From Gracilaria gracilis (lineage: Eukaryota > Rhodophyta > Florideophyceae > Gracilariales > Gracilariaceae), in contig JARGSG010000042.1 of the NCBI GenBank assembly GCA_030374805.1, positions 310,001 through 374,000 on the forward strand: a stretch of DNA of 64,000 nucleotides, given 5' to 3'. The position numbers and the translations under genes are program-made. Positions 31,820 through 42,600 of this stretch are shown here, piece after piece; the stretch's first letter is position 1, and each line of letters starts with the position of its first letter. A model generated the notes under the pieces. It did no database searches, was not told the DNA's origin, and was given only the letters and a program-made list of their open reading frames with translations.

Positions 31820-32508
31820 AAAGACATGAGGTAGAGTTGTTTGGACTACATAAGAGTAGTATTTTGTATTCTTTGGTTAGCAGTCGAAAAAAATACTGAA
31901 GATGCAGGAAGATTTTGGAAGCAAGCAGCGTAATGTTTCATATCGGTTTATGATTTTGGAAGGTGAAGGGGATGATCGCTAAAAAATAAACTTCTTCATC
32001 GACCAGAAAATTGACAATGTTTCTGGGATCTGGAACATCTAAGTCTGTGACATTTGGCATGATGGTTTGATTGCAGCTTTTTGTGATAAGGTGAGGAGAA
32101 GACCACTCTCAAGTTTGCCTAGTTACCTTCTACGATGTTGGCAGTTTAATGATGTGGGGTGATTGTGCGCTTAAGTAGACCTCGGAAGGAGGTCTTTCGA
32201 GAGCAATACTTTGTTGTCGATGAAAGTGCATTAGGGCATTACGATATGCATTTCAAATGCAGCATTTATCGTGACTGCTTAGACGGCTCTCCACGTTGGG
32301 AGAGTATCAAAGAGTCGTGACTCACGTCACTATATCTTACATGTCAGACTAATTGGCTGCATAAAGGAATCAACCAGTGCGCCAGGCAACCAAATATTTG
32401 GCGCAGTTCCATTCCGTTCAGAAATGACAACGCACCAAATATTGGCGCCAAAACGGTAACCCAAACCGATAGTACACCTACCATAGTTGCGTTGTCCACA
32501 CAAGTTTG

Positions 32509-33354
32509 TCCCCCCAGACCTCCGGCGACAACGGAGTGCAACAGTTATACCAGTCAACTGAAGAACAGGCCGACCAAGACCAACCGAAAGCGCTTCCTCC
32601 TAAACCTACAACACCTACCAAAGCCGGGAAGAAGAATGCAACAGAAAAAAAGACCAAGGGTCGTTCGGGAGCTCTGAACTATAGCGCTGTAGATGTGACA
32701 GCCTTACTCGATATAGTAGAACGTGTTGAACCGATTGGAGCAAACATGTGGGCTGCAGTGGCCGCAGAGTTTGATGAATGGAGCACAAACAACGTTCGCC
32801 CAAAAAGAGACGCCGATTCTCTAAAGAACAAGTTTGACAAACTTTGCAACGCTCGCAAGCCAACTGGAGATCCGTCTTGCCCCTCTGATGTCCGTCGTGC
32901 TAAGCATATTGCACGAAACATACAGGGAACTATAGAGGCCAAGTTATTGGCAGAAGAAGAGGAGGGGAACTCGAACGGCGGAGAAGAGAAGGAGGACGAT
33001 GTGGAAGCGGTTGAGGGTGGTTCTACGGCGCAGGAAAAGCGCAAATCGGTGAAGCAGTTCGGACTACATGCCAAGAAGGCAAGGACGGAGGAAGTAATTA
33101 GTAACAGCATGGAGAGCATGACGCAGTTCATGGGCGTTATTGCGAACTCTTTTTCCTCTGAGAAGCGTGAGGCTGTTAGTAAAGATGAGCAAGAAGCACT
33201 TATCGCGAGTGTTGTTAAGAAAGAAGTGAAAGAATGGAAAGAGGAGTTGGATAGAAGCATGAAGGACACGAAGGAGATCTTGGTTGGTATGAATACTGCG
33301 CTGAAGGAGATAATGGGAAGCATGGCAGAAGACGCCTCGAAGAGTAATGTTTAG
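32509..33354 (+). CDS. Harbinger Myb/SANT-like DNA-binding protein
   Basis: A frame of about 280 codons has a Myb/SANT-like domain at ~57-130: LNYSAVDVTALLDIVERVEP, MWAAVAAEFDEW, RDADSLKNKFDKL. This is the accessory protein of Harbinger transposons, which binds element ends and brings the transposase to the nucleus. The rest is charged and coiled-coil-like to the C-terminus. There is no ATG before the domain: the frame closes upstream at a TAG (32,470), and the first in-frame ATG lies inside the Myb domain. A pyrimidine run ending TTTGTCCCCCCAG at 32,518 could be a 3' splice site for a 5' exon. Confidence 0.75.
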   Translation, partial: SPQTSGDNGVQQLYQSTEEQADQDQPKALPPKPTTPTKAGKKNATEKKTKGRSGALNYSAVDVTALLDIVERVEPIGANMWAAVAAEFDEWSTNNVRPKRDADSLKNKFDKLCNARKPTGDPSCPSDVRRAKHIARNIQGTIEAKLLAEEEEGNSNGGEEKEDDVEAVEGGSTAQEKRKSVKQFGLHAKKARTEEVISNSMESMTQFMGVIANSFSSEKREAVSKDEQEALIASVVKKEVKEWKEELDRSMKDTKEILVGMNTALKEIMGSMAEDASKSNV

Positions 33355-33399
33355 TAACGAATCGTTTCTTCTTTTCGTTTATGTTGCGGAGCTTCCGCT

Positions 33400-33490
33400 C
33401 GCGCGGGCCGTTGCCCTGCGGGCCAAGTGCGCGTTAAAGCTCGCTGGCGCTCGCATTCGCGCACTTGGCTCCTCGGGCAACGGCTCGCGC
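33400..33490. repeat. Imperfect inverted repeat between convergent Harbinger genes
   Basis: Arms at 33,400-33,433 and 33,457-33,490 are complementary over about 28 of 34 bases (GGCCGTTGCCC...GGCCAAGTGCGCG against CGCGCACTTGG...GGGCAACGGC) around a 23-base loop. It lies exactly between the two convergent stop codons. Confidence 0.8.
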
Positions 33491-34684
33491 TCAGTTATCA
33501 AGGGGTGTTTGATATGTGCTACGGATTTGATTACGTCCCATTGTGCGTGTGCGGTAATTCAGTAAACGAACAGCCAGCTCTATGAGCACTGACCGCTTAT
33601 GATCGTCTGTGCAAAGCTTTGCGCCAAGTCTTCCAAACGGAGCCTTTATGGCCCGAATACCCCATTCTGCGCTCTGGCGCTCGCTCGGTAGAATTCTCTG
33701 TAGCACCAAATCGATTGCCGCTAGCTCCTCTGAATCTGGGACCCCTGCCGTCTCGTTCGTCTTCCTTGCACGAACGATCTTTCCATTGGTGCATCGTGTA
33801 TTAGACACAAACGCCGAATCTCCCAATATTGCCATGCCAGGTGGTGTCATATCATCTGAAAGCTTAGGATGGTACAAACCTGATAGGCCAGCTAGCTTCG
33901 TGTCGTGCCAACTGCCGGGAAAGTTTATGGCGGCATGGGTTATCTCTCCAAAGAAGTTAAATACAAACAGATTAGTCACCTCTTCCTGCTGGGTGTATCC
34001 CTCGTAGTAGGCGTTTTGCATCTCTGGGTCTCCATAGTTTTGAATTCTAAACCTCCCCCCATCCGTGACGGCGAATAATCTTTTCAATAGAGAACCAAAC
34101 TTGCGCTTATTCTCTAGTAGAGCGGCGGAATGTTTCTGTTCTTGGAAAGAAGGCCACCGTATTTCAAATAATGCTGCCTCTGTCCCTTTCGTAGCCCTTA
34201 AAAGTACGTGGAGGGAGTAGTTTAGCCAAACGCTGAGCGAAGTGGGAACAATACCAAAGAACGGGCAGAGTTGATACGCTTTACCAGATGTTTTCATATA
34301 GTTTAAAGCCAATCCTAACAGATCTACTGACTTCAATAAAGGCTTTCGTCCTTGTCGGGAGTGTGTACGGTGGTATGGACTGGTGTGGTTGCAATTGCGT
34401 CTGGCCTGGATAAACAGTGGGAGCAAGTGATTCAGAAAGAGTTCCTTCGTAAAGTTGGTTGTAATGACATAATCGTAGTCTGTGCCAGATTCCAAGACTT
34501 GACGCCACGGTGTTAGCTCATTCGCTTTGTGAGGGTTTAGTAGTCTCTTCATAGTGTAATGGGCGGGTGTGTGGGAACGGTTAGTTCCCTTGCGGCGTCT
34601 GTGGAGCACAAGGGCTGCGCCAAGCGCTGCGCAATAGGCCGTAGTGCAGGCGACCATGGCTGCTATATAAGGTCTTGAGACCAT
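33491..34684 (-). CDS. PIF/Harbinger DDE transposase
   Basis: From the ATG at 34,684 it is about 397 residues, normal for the family. A longer frame runs back into the copia LTR, but only with a GTG start. Catalytic blocks of the DDE_4 nuclease are present: AVTDGGRFRIQNYGD (first Asp), NFPGSWHDTKLAGL (second Asp) and SAEWGIRAIKAPFGRL (Glu). An upstream helical region contains the family's LNYSLHVLL segment. The whole frame is uninterrupted, so it could be functional if expressed. Its 5' upstream DNA was separated from the gene by the copia insertion 77 bases before the ATG, which probably cut off its promoter. Confidence 0.85.
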   Translation of the reverse strand: MVSRPYIAAMVACTTAYCAALGAALVLHRRRKGTNRSHTPAHYTMKRLLNPHKANELTPWRQVLESGTDYDYVITTNFTKELFLNHLLPLFIQARRNCNHTSPYHRTHSRQGRKPLLKSVDLLGLALNYMKTSGKAYQLCPFFGIVPTSLSVWLNYSLHVLLRATKGTEAALFEIRWPSFQEQKHSAALLENKRKFGSLLKRLFAVTDGGRFRIQNYGDPEMQNAYYEGYTQQEEVTNLFVFNFFGEITHAAINFPGSWHDTKLAGLSGLYHPKLSDDMTPPGMAILGDSAFVSNTRCTNGKIVRARKTNETAGVPDSEELAAIDLVLQRILPSERQSAEWGIRAIKAPFGRLGAKLCTDDHKRSVLIELAVRLLNYRTRTMGRNQIRSTYQTPLDN

Positions 34685-34746
34685 CCCAGGAGCGTGAATA
34701 TGGTGTGGGAGTTTCTGCCAAGGTTTGGCGGAGCGGTGGCGGGGTT

Positions 34747-34760
34747 TGGCGCGCTGAATG
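34747..34760. repeat. Left part of a 43-bp palindrome, copia target site
   Basis: TGGCGCGCTGAATG here joins 39,431-39,459 once the copia and one GAATG copy are removed, giving a perfect palindrome with 21-base arms and a single central G. The last five bases (34,756-34,760) are the left target duplication. Confidence 0.85.
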
Positions 34761-34857
34761 TGTGAGTGGAAGACACTGACTGTCACTTTACTTTCGTCTC
34801 GCCGTCGTCGTCTGCTATTATGTACTGTTCCGCTTCTCACTGTAATGCTGTTTGACG
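34761..34857 (-). repeat. Copia 3' LTR
   Basis: Identical to 39,329-39,425 except the last plus-strand base (G instead of A), which destroys the TG end on the element strand. Confidence 0.9.
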
Positions 34858-34882
34858 TCTGGAAAATGTGATGCAGTAAAGA

Positions 34883-35476
34883 TCAGTGTGTTGTTTGACA
34901 GTCCCCGGTTGCTGTATCACATTTTCGTTCGGGTCGTGGTCTTACGTTGAGCATGTGTCTGAGTTGTCGAAAGCGATCCCTGTGTAGGGGTTTTGTGAAG
35001 ATGTCGGCCTTCATGGTAGCCGTCGGAATTCTTCGTAGATTGATCGTGCGATTGGCCACATGGTGCTGGAGGTAGTGTTGTCGTACATCGATGTACTTTC
35101 GTTGCTTGGTGGGCGCTTGGTTCTCCGCTATTAAGATGGTAGATCTGTTGTCAATATAATGCAGAGTATCGTCTGTGACCTTCGTTTGCATGTCCTCGAG
35201 AATTTTGGAAAGCCATGTAGTGTGCCGGGTAGCCTCTGTTGCGGCTATATACTCAGCCTCCGTCGTTGAAAGCGCTACGACGTTTTGTTTGCGTGAGGAC
35301 CATGACACCGGAGTGTTATTAAGACAGTGAACCGTGCCGGAAATTGAATTCCGATCTTTTGCGTTGGCATAATTCGAATCGCTGTAAACGCTCAGTGGGT
35401 TGCCTGGAGTGGGTTGGGGCGTTTTCTTTGGAAAAAAGAGACCGTAAGACTTTGTGCGCTTCAAGTACCGTAACAC
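34883..35476 (-). pseudogene. Copia RNase H
   Basis: This is in frame with the RT part; a TAA at about 35,492 separates them where related elements read HHWQALKRVLRYL. Catalytic residues of copia RNase H are visible: LSVYSDSNYAN (Asp), STTEAEYIAATEA (Glu) and LHYIDNRSTI (Asp). It would degrade the RNA strand during reverse transcription. Because only one stop intervenes, the protein could otherwise be intact. Confidence 0.9.
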
Positions 35477-35491
35477 TGTCTTCAGTGCTTG

Positions 35492-38400
35492 TTAGTGATG
35501 TGCCTGTGGGCGAGTCATGTGTTGTGCTAATCTGTTCGTGGCGTACGCAATGTCCGGTCGCGTGCTATCAGTAATATAACGTAATTCCCCAAGGATTTGG
35601 CGATAGAGCTTGGCTTCATCCCCTGTAAGGGCTGGTGTTGAGGGTTGATGGTCCAAGGTTTGGAGATTGTTGTACGGTGTGATGGACGGGTTGCAGTCTT
35701 TCATCTTTGTTTGTTCGAGAAGGGCGTTGATTGCATCTGGCTGTGTAACGTGCATGCCTTGGGCGGAGCGTGTGATAGTCCAATTGAGAAATCTCGTTGG
35801 TTCCCCGAGTCGTTTGACCTTATATTTTCGCAGGAGATTGTGATACAACTGATCTATGAGTTCTTGTGTTGACGCTAAAACCAGGAAATCGTCTATGGTT
35901 GTGCTTACTATTATGAAGTGTTTTCCAGTTTGTCGTATGTATAAGCATGGATCGTGTTCAGAGATGATGAATCCAAGAGAGCGAAGGAATTTTTGAAGAC
36001 CGTGCTTGTAAAAGTATGCTGCAGGCGGTGATCCGTATAGATTGCCAACTAGGCGTCCATATGTTCCGGGATGTATGTATGTGCCATCAAACGATTGCAT
36101 TTGCTTCACATATATGGGGCGGTTGTGGTTGTATTGTTCATGCAGGTATGCTGATTTTATATCGAAGTGTTCCAGAGGTAGATTTGTCGTGGCGTGGAGT
36201 GCCAGTAGCATACGTTGGGTTGTCCTGTCTGCCGTGTATGTTGTGGTGTGTTTCGGATCGAAATGGAGTCCTGGTTTCATAAGGTCCCCTCTGAGGTTGC
36301 AACGTGCTTTTCTCTGTACTATATGTCCTTCTGCTGATCGCTTGTATCTGTATAACATCATCAGTGGTATTACCATTTCTGGCGGAGGACTGAAGTCTGC
36401 TGGTTGCCACTGTATGCTATCGTGTGATTCTAGGTTGTGAAGTTCTTCATCGTGTGCATGTTTCCATTGCTTGGCGTCTGGATATTTGCGTGCTTGTGCC
36501 ACGTTGGCGGGCGGGGGTGTGGTAAGATTGATTTTGGTTGGTACTTCCTGGTTCTGTGTTGCTCTCGTTTTGAATGCTGTGGTTGTTGTTATTGTTGGAT
36601 CCGTCGCTCTATGATATGGATGAAAGTCATCTGCTCGAACTTCTTGGTAGGTTCGTGTTCTCAGATTGAGCACCACTATATGTGTCAGTGATGTTGCATA
36701 CATATATCGTGCCGGGTCTCCTCTGGGTTGTAACTTCTTCTTCGGTGCGTATACTGGGATGTTGCCTAATTCCCCAAATGTGAATAGCCGTCTTATACGG
36801 GGGGTAGTGTTATACCATAGTTGGTAAGGAGAGGTGTTCGTTGTTGCGTGGTGCATAAGGTTATATTTGAATATTGTGTCTCTGGCTGCGTCCTCCCAGT
36901 AGGAGTCATCTAGTGCCGCTGTGGTGAGGAGGGCTCTTACTGAGTCCATGATCGTTCTGTTAAGGCGTTCTGCGATACTATTTTCCTGTGGTTGGTGTGG
37001 CGTGCGAAGATGATGGCTGAGATTGTGTTGGTCGTATATCGCCTTCATCTTGTGGGAGGTATACTCTTTTGCGTTGTAACTTCGAAAGTATTGTGTCTTG
37101 TGTCCTATGCGTTGTGTGATATGGTGCATTGTATCATTGATGTGTCGGTGGATATCCTTGCGGTCTTTGATGAAGTGTGCCATAGCAAACTTACTTGCTG
37201 CGCAGACCACGAGTAGGATGTGATTGTTTCCGTGGGCAGATGTGCGTTTGATGGGACCGCATGTATCTGAACTGACATACTGACCGACATGGTAGTCGTG
37301 GGTCTTCGGTTTGTGTGGGGCTGGGTGGAGTTTGGCTTGATTGCATGCATTGCATGTAAGCTTTGCATCTTGTGCCAGGTGCTTTGGCATGTTTGGGATG
37401 AGTCTTTGGACGGCTGTGAGTGCTAGTTTTCTCGGGTGTGCATGGTTTAGGCGAAGATGCCAAGTGTGGGTGTTGTGTTCTATGTTTGAACTGCGTCTTG
37501 CTTTGGTTGGATTTGTAAGTTTATGGAGTCGGTTGTGGGAGATTCGTGGATCGGGTTTTGTTGTAGCGGGAGGGGGGAGTGTTGTCTGTTTGTGTTGCGG
37601 CATAGTTTTCTGGCCTGGCCTGATGCCTTTTGAACTCTTAGATTTGGGTTTTGGTTTGTGTCTGATTGGTAATGTGCGAGATGTGTGTGCTGTTGTATGG
37701 TGTGGACATGTTGCTTGGAGCTTGCAAATATTTTGTCTCCATGGTGCCGTGGCAAGAAGTGCTGGTGGTCTTGTTTTGGTGTTTACGACGTAGCCTTGTT
37801 TGGCTGTGAAGGCAACTAAGCCGTATCTTGTGGCTAGGTCATGAACGGAGACTAAGTTGTGGCGAATACTCCGGTTTGCGACTGCGTGTATACGTAATAT
37901 ATCATTCCTGTCTGTTCTCATTTCCAGGATTCCACTGTGCGTGCATTTGGTCTGACGATCGGTAGCGGTTTGTGTCAGTAGTGGAGTGTGGAGGGGGGTC
38001 ATGCTTTGGTGTGGTTGTGCCACGTGAGTGGGGTGTGCTTCACTGTCTAGAACAAACGTATTGTTGCCTTCAGTATCCGCTTCAGACGTAACATCTACGT
38101 TGTTGGCTGACGGTTGTGCCTGATTCGGTAGTGTTTGATACGGTGCTTGTTGTTGGATGGCTTGGAACATGGATTGGTTTGGAAAAAATGTTTGCTGGGG
38201 TGGGTATTGCTGTGTGAGGTAGTGAGGTGGGGCGTATGCAGCTCCAGCATTCATGTAGTTTGCCTGTGGCTTGACGTTCCGAAACTTGGGGTGGCCTTGG
38301 CTTCGGCATTGTTCATCGGTGTGGTTGCAACGGATTCCAATCGACTTGTGGTACGAGCAAAGCTGGTGAAATGGTATGCGAGGTGTGGAGTACCTCGGTT

Positions 38401-38731
38401 TGCTGTATGTTTCTCGTGGTTGAAACTGTGTTCGTTGCTGCGGTTGCCCATAGTCCCCGGTGAAGACCTGAGTTGGTGATTTGATTTGGAGATGTTGTGG
38501 GTTTGGTTCGTAGAGTGTTCGAAGTGACTTAAATATGCGTGTGAAGTCTCGAATTGTTTTGGGTTTGTTGGCTAGAAGGTGGCCGAGTATCGGTGTGAGT
38601 GTTGGTATCTTCTTCAGACCGGTGATGATAAAGTCAATTGTTGTTTCTTCGTCTGTTATGCTAGGGTAGCGTGCCGCTATCATCTTTTGACGAACCTTCA
38701 TGTGTTCCGCGAGGTAACCGTCGATCTTCAT
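35492..38731 (-). pseudogene. Copia gag C-terminus, protease, integrase, RT
   Basis: A 1,079-codon frame. The gag end has a Cys/His cluster (LCSYHKSIGIRCNHTDEQC, about residues 123-141). The protease region shows NTFVLDSEAHPTHV, so the expected D-S/T-G is altered to DSEA. The integrase zinc finger is HLRLNHAHPRK...CNACNQAK; its core has SSDTCGPI (Asp) and SIAERLNRTI (Glu), but RSYNAKEYTS where the family has RSDN, so the second catalytic Asp is lost. RT has HFDIKSAYL and VSTTIDDFLVL with Asp-Asp intact. Single frame gag-pol is normal for copia. Confidence 0.9.
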
Positions 38732-39328
38732 CTCTTCTAGTTCGATACTTTCCGCCTCTGTCTTGAGGAATTGGTGGTCATCTTTTGTTGACTGGTTGAT
38801 ATGATCTATTATTTCTGTGTAAGGTCGTATGGGGTGGGAATCTCCAGTGGTATGAGTAGGAGCCCCAAGATGGAACTGGGAACGCTGCTCAGTATTGCTG
38901 CCAAAAGTTTGTTGCTTTTGTTCTCAAATACCTTGAGCTTTAACTCGTTGGTTGGAGGTTTGGGATTGGAGACTAGGTGGGATACTGCATCAACTGTAGC
39001 TGCATATGTTTGAAGGGCTAGGTACCATGGATCATAGTTGGTGCTGACTAGTTCCGGGATTTTGTGTGATTGTGTGGTGTCTATTGTAGACGGAAGGTTT
39101 TGAAAAGTGGAGGATGATGGTGTTGAGTTCTGGGTTGTGTCTGTGGGTGTGTGATTATCGTTGGCGCTTTTGATGGCGTTTTGGTATAGTTGTTGTATGT
39201 ATGGATCTTGACGTAGATGGCGTCCTTGTTGGCGGGCGGTTCTGGTGGTGTTATGTTCCGTGATGAAGTGGTGGTGGTACGGGGATGGAGTTTGCGGTGA
39301 GTCCAGGTCAGCGTAGGGGCCCGTAACC
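38732..39328 (-). pseudogene. Copia gag N-terminal part
   Basis: A frame read from within the 5' LTR to a stop at 38,809 encodes the gag N-terminus (YDPWYLALQTYAATVDAV, then SNKLLAAILSSVP). A shift near 38,815-38,835 moves it to the main gag-pol frame, which continues RPYTEIIDHINQ. I find no ATG in this frame; the only opening codon is a GTG inside the LTR. Either the start was lost by mutation or an earlier frameshift hides it. Confidence 0.7.
39317..39328 (-). other. Copia primer-binding site candidate
   Basis: Directly after the 5' LTR the element strand reads GGTTACGGGCCC. With the LTR's final CA it is close to CAGGTTATGAGCCC, the site used by Copia-type elements for an internal fragment of initiator tRNA-Met, differing at two positions. 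The comparison is from memory of that motif. Confidence 0.45.
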
Positions 39329-39425
39329 TGTGAGTGGAAGACACTGACTGTCACTTTACTTTCGTCTCGCCGTCGTCGTCTGCTATTATGTACTGTTCCG
39401 CTTCTCACTGTAATGCTGTTTGACA
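39329..39425 (-). repeat. Copia 5' LTR
   Basis: 97 bases with TG...CA ends on the element strand, matching 34,761-34,857. It has little room for a promoter and polyadenylation signal, and I see no clear TATA box in it. Confidence 0.9.
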
Positions 39426-39459
39426 GAATGGACCCTCGGAGGGTCCATTCAGCGCGCCA
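39426..39459. repeat. Right part of the 43-bp palindrome with target duplication
   Basis: It starts with the duplicated GAATG. The remaining sequence still forms a hairpin (GAATGGACCCTC, central G, GAGGGTCCATTC). Together with 34,747-34,760 it gives the full palindrome. Confidence 0.85.
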
Positions 39460-39659
39460 GATTTGGCATGATGTCCGCCAAATGCGCGCTATCTTGGCTT
39501 ACTTTTATTGGCTCAAATTTGCCCAGGAGGCCGGCTGTTGATATCTTTATGCACCCATTGTCAGCGAGTCTTTCTACACGTGGACAGAACGCTGAGGCGT
39601 ACACTCATGCGGCATTACAGCTTTTTGAGGGGTGGTTAAGGTTCAGTGTACAATAAGAA

Positions 39660-42600
39660 GTGAATAGAGGGCTACCCTGAATACGTATTTTGTGGATAAT
39701 GGTACCGAGAGCATCTCAAGAGTGGCTGCTGCTTTTCTTTTTCAGCACAATTTCATTCGTCAAAGACATGATGAATAATGGGAACTTGATAGAATGCAGC
39801 CGAAAAGGGAACACTGGTGAACAAGTTAACGTCTCGCAGATTCCGTTGGCTTTGAAGAATTAATTAGAATGGAACAACGATTGCTTCTTATAAATGATAG
39901 ATACGTTGATACGTTTATCTCGTGTCCAAACCTTGGGTGTGTTTCTTCGCCTACCCCGACAGAGATTGTAGGAAAATACAAAAACTTTCTCTTCTGCGAT
40001 TGGTATCCCAGAGTATTTGCCGTATGAGTTCTTGAAGTTGTCTACCGTTGCGAAATAGACTTTCAGAAAAATTTAGATGGAACCTTTGCTATCATAACGC
40101 TGACTCTTCTGTAGTCTTTGCCCTTAAACGATTCTGCAATCCCTTTTGCGTTGATAGAATATCATGCAGTGATAAGAGTTTCGGATCAGTATTGAGTTAG
40201 AATATCCACATTCCATCGAATGGAAATACTTCAACCTAAAACTTTAGTTGCACCAAAATGAAACTCGGCATATGCTCGACAAGGCATCAAGCGTGTATTG
40301 GCATACGTGACCACTAGTTGAATGTCATGGTGATGATGATTCTGTAGAGTTGTGACACTCTCGATACCAAGGAATCGAACTGTTCTCCCAAAGCCTCCGC
40401 TTCGTAACAACCCGGGGTACGAATTCGCTTGCTCTTATGACTACTTGATTAAAGAGCTCTGTCGAAACGAAAGTGTACTGAATGCATCTCTTGTCTGAAA
40501 TCACAATAATGTGATTCCGGTGGGACAACAAACAATAGTTCAGATCAAAAGAACGTCTATAATTCACCTCCACTTGAGCGTCATGGTAGTTTCCCAGGGA
40601 AAATTGTACCGTGAATATGTTCTCAGGTTTTGTTTTCGGTACAGGGAAGGTTATTGTTGTCACGAGCCTCATCCATGTTGGAAATCGTTGAAACATATTG
40701 TCCTATTTTCCGCTACGATGTTCTTGGTGCAAACAGACATTGCGCTTTGGGTAGTTTGAGGGTCTGCTAAAGGCGTGAAAGGAAGATGTCTCAAGAGGAT
40801 AAGTGTGCATGAAGGACAATTTTGACATTCGGTGTGGCGAAATGATATCAACATTGCAGTTAGTGGAATGAACTCGTCAACCTTACGTAGACTGCTTTTC
40901 GATACGTCTAGAGCTATTCTAAGATATCTGGCTAATGTTATATGGAAGAGCTTGAGATGTAGCATGGAATTACCCCGTAGTTCCGCACAGAGTTACCGCT
41001 CTTGTGTGAGTGGCAATGCCTACGAAGCACATAGGCGATTCGCAGCGAAGTACCAGTTGTCGCAGATGATGATGGTAGAGGAACTGGGTGCAAAGAGGTT
41101 CAAATAAGAGTGCATTATGCGGTTGAACTTGGGTTATCTGGGGCCAAAGCTGGTATTGAAAGAGTGGGTCTCATGAGGCTCTCGATATTGAATGGGGAGT
41201 ATGTATGGGCTTTGAATATCATATTGTGGATGTGACAGATATTGAAGTTACTCGAGTGCGAGAAGAATTTAATCTCAGTACCAATTCCTTCGTGACCGAA
41301 CTCGAGATTGTGACTTGATATACGCGTTTCAAATTGAGCAAAGAGCAACCTCATGCGTACGGAAGTGTGCTGCGTTATGGGTAAGCTGTCAATTTTCGGA
41401 AGCATTCTGTAAAGGTGACGTTTACAGACATCATTGGTCAAGATAACTTTACCAGGGGTAGTTCACGGAGCGGTCTTCGTTTTGAAAAAAGTTTGAACAG
41501 AGAGAGCCGGAGCGCAGATCAAAATTAAAACGACCGAATAGATAGGCAAGGTGTTTACAGGGCGTCCATTCCAAGTTTAGAGCGGCAAGTTGGTTGGCTA
41601 TTTTAGGGGATGGAATTATTGGCTACATGTAAAAAAGAGCCCTGGATTCAACGAGTGCTTTTCCTCGCTGTCGGCTCGTGCCGCCATACACTCGTATGCA
41701 GGTAACGTTAACTATTTGCATCGGCGAGTACCAACGGTACCGCAGCTGTCGAAGACGCGGTACTAAGATACGACGGTAATAGCCGAATGCGAACACCGCT
41801 GACACTTAACTGCCCTTGCACGTCGACGGGAAGCTTTATTTTTAGTCGCCAAATGGACGGAAAACCCAGCCCCCGTCGTTCTCTGGAAGATGAACGGCGT
41901 AAGGCTAGTACCAGACTGCCAAAAGGTGAACCCAAGTATACAGAGCGCATGTGCAAACGCACGTGCATAAAGGCATCATTTTCGCACCACGCCAAAAAGG
42001 CATCATCCCCAGCCTCCCAGAAGCAGGCGCAGTGCGCATGTGGTCTAGATGAGCCACAAACGTCTCCCCCCAATCCCGTCTTCCTCATACGGCGCTAGGT
42101 GTTTGAATTAGATGAGAGAAGTAGAAGGATATCCGCGTGATTGGTGCAGCATGCCGTTTTGACCCCGAGCGTCCGCACCGATCGTGGTTTGTTGCGCCAT
42201 AACGTTAAATCGCAGTTTCCACCAGCGATAAGAAATTTATTGCCATACCCTCCCAACTCTCGCGTCCCGACAAACTTCCATCAGCGCTCAAAAGCCACCG
42301 GACCGTTGCAACATGGGTAGTATCTCCCGAACCACCACATGTATTTAAAGAAACCTCAGTGACGCCAATACGTAGTTCTGTCAATACTGATAGGGCCTAG
42401 AAGCATAGCATTTGACCGTGACTAACTTCCAATAGAAAAAACGTATATTGCTCCCTTTGTCTGGGTTACAGATTAACGTGATAACTCGGCAGCTTTTTAA
42501 CGCGCACTTTGATCTTCGAAGTTCGAAGTCAGCCGTCATCGCCTTCCCTCCGACATTTATCAACGAGTGTCACCACATTTAGATGAGGCCAACACCATTT

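Larger units (their letters stand above)
34761..39425 (-). mobile_element. Ty1/copia retrotransposon with 97-bp LTRs
   Basis: Direct repeats 34,761-34,857 and 39,329-39,425 (97 bases, differing only at the last base) flank a copia gag-pol on the minus strand. GAATG is duplicated outside (34,756-34,760 and 39,426-39,430). Total length is 4,665 bp. Pol order is protease, integrase, RT, RNase H, which defines Ty1/copia. The reading frame has one gag frameshift, one stop before RNase H and a lost integrase Asp, so it is probably not autonomous now. LTRs this short are unusual for a coding element. Confidence 0.93.
32340..39500. mobile_element. PIF/Harbinger DNA transposon, interrupted by copia
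   Basis: Two genes typical of PIF/Harbinger elements lie head to head at their 3' ends: a Myb/SANT-like protein (+, to 33,354) and a DDE transposase (-, 34,684-33,491). The right part was displaced by a Ty1/copia insertion (34,761-39,425). Both outer regions contain similar short sequences of the CCAAAT..TTGGCGC kind (32,389-32,450 left; 39,457-39,495 right) that may be transposase-binding sites. I could not fix the terminal inverted repeats or a TAA/TTA duplication, so the limits are approximate. Confidence 0.6.

Noticed and set aside
34763..34840. Copia LTR supplying a new N-terminus and start codon to the Harbinger transposase
   Set aside because: The open frame does continue into the LTR, but its first codon there is GTG and no ATG exists in that frame. 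The first ATG is at 34,684, outside the LTR.
41708..42098. Two ATG-starting ORFs on opposite strands
   Set aside because: They overlap almost completely and neither shows a domain, so I could not choose one and list neither as a gene.
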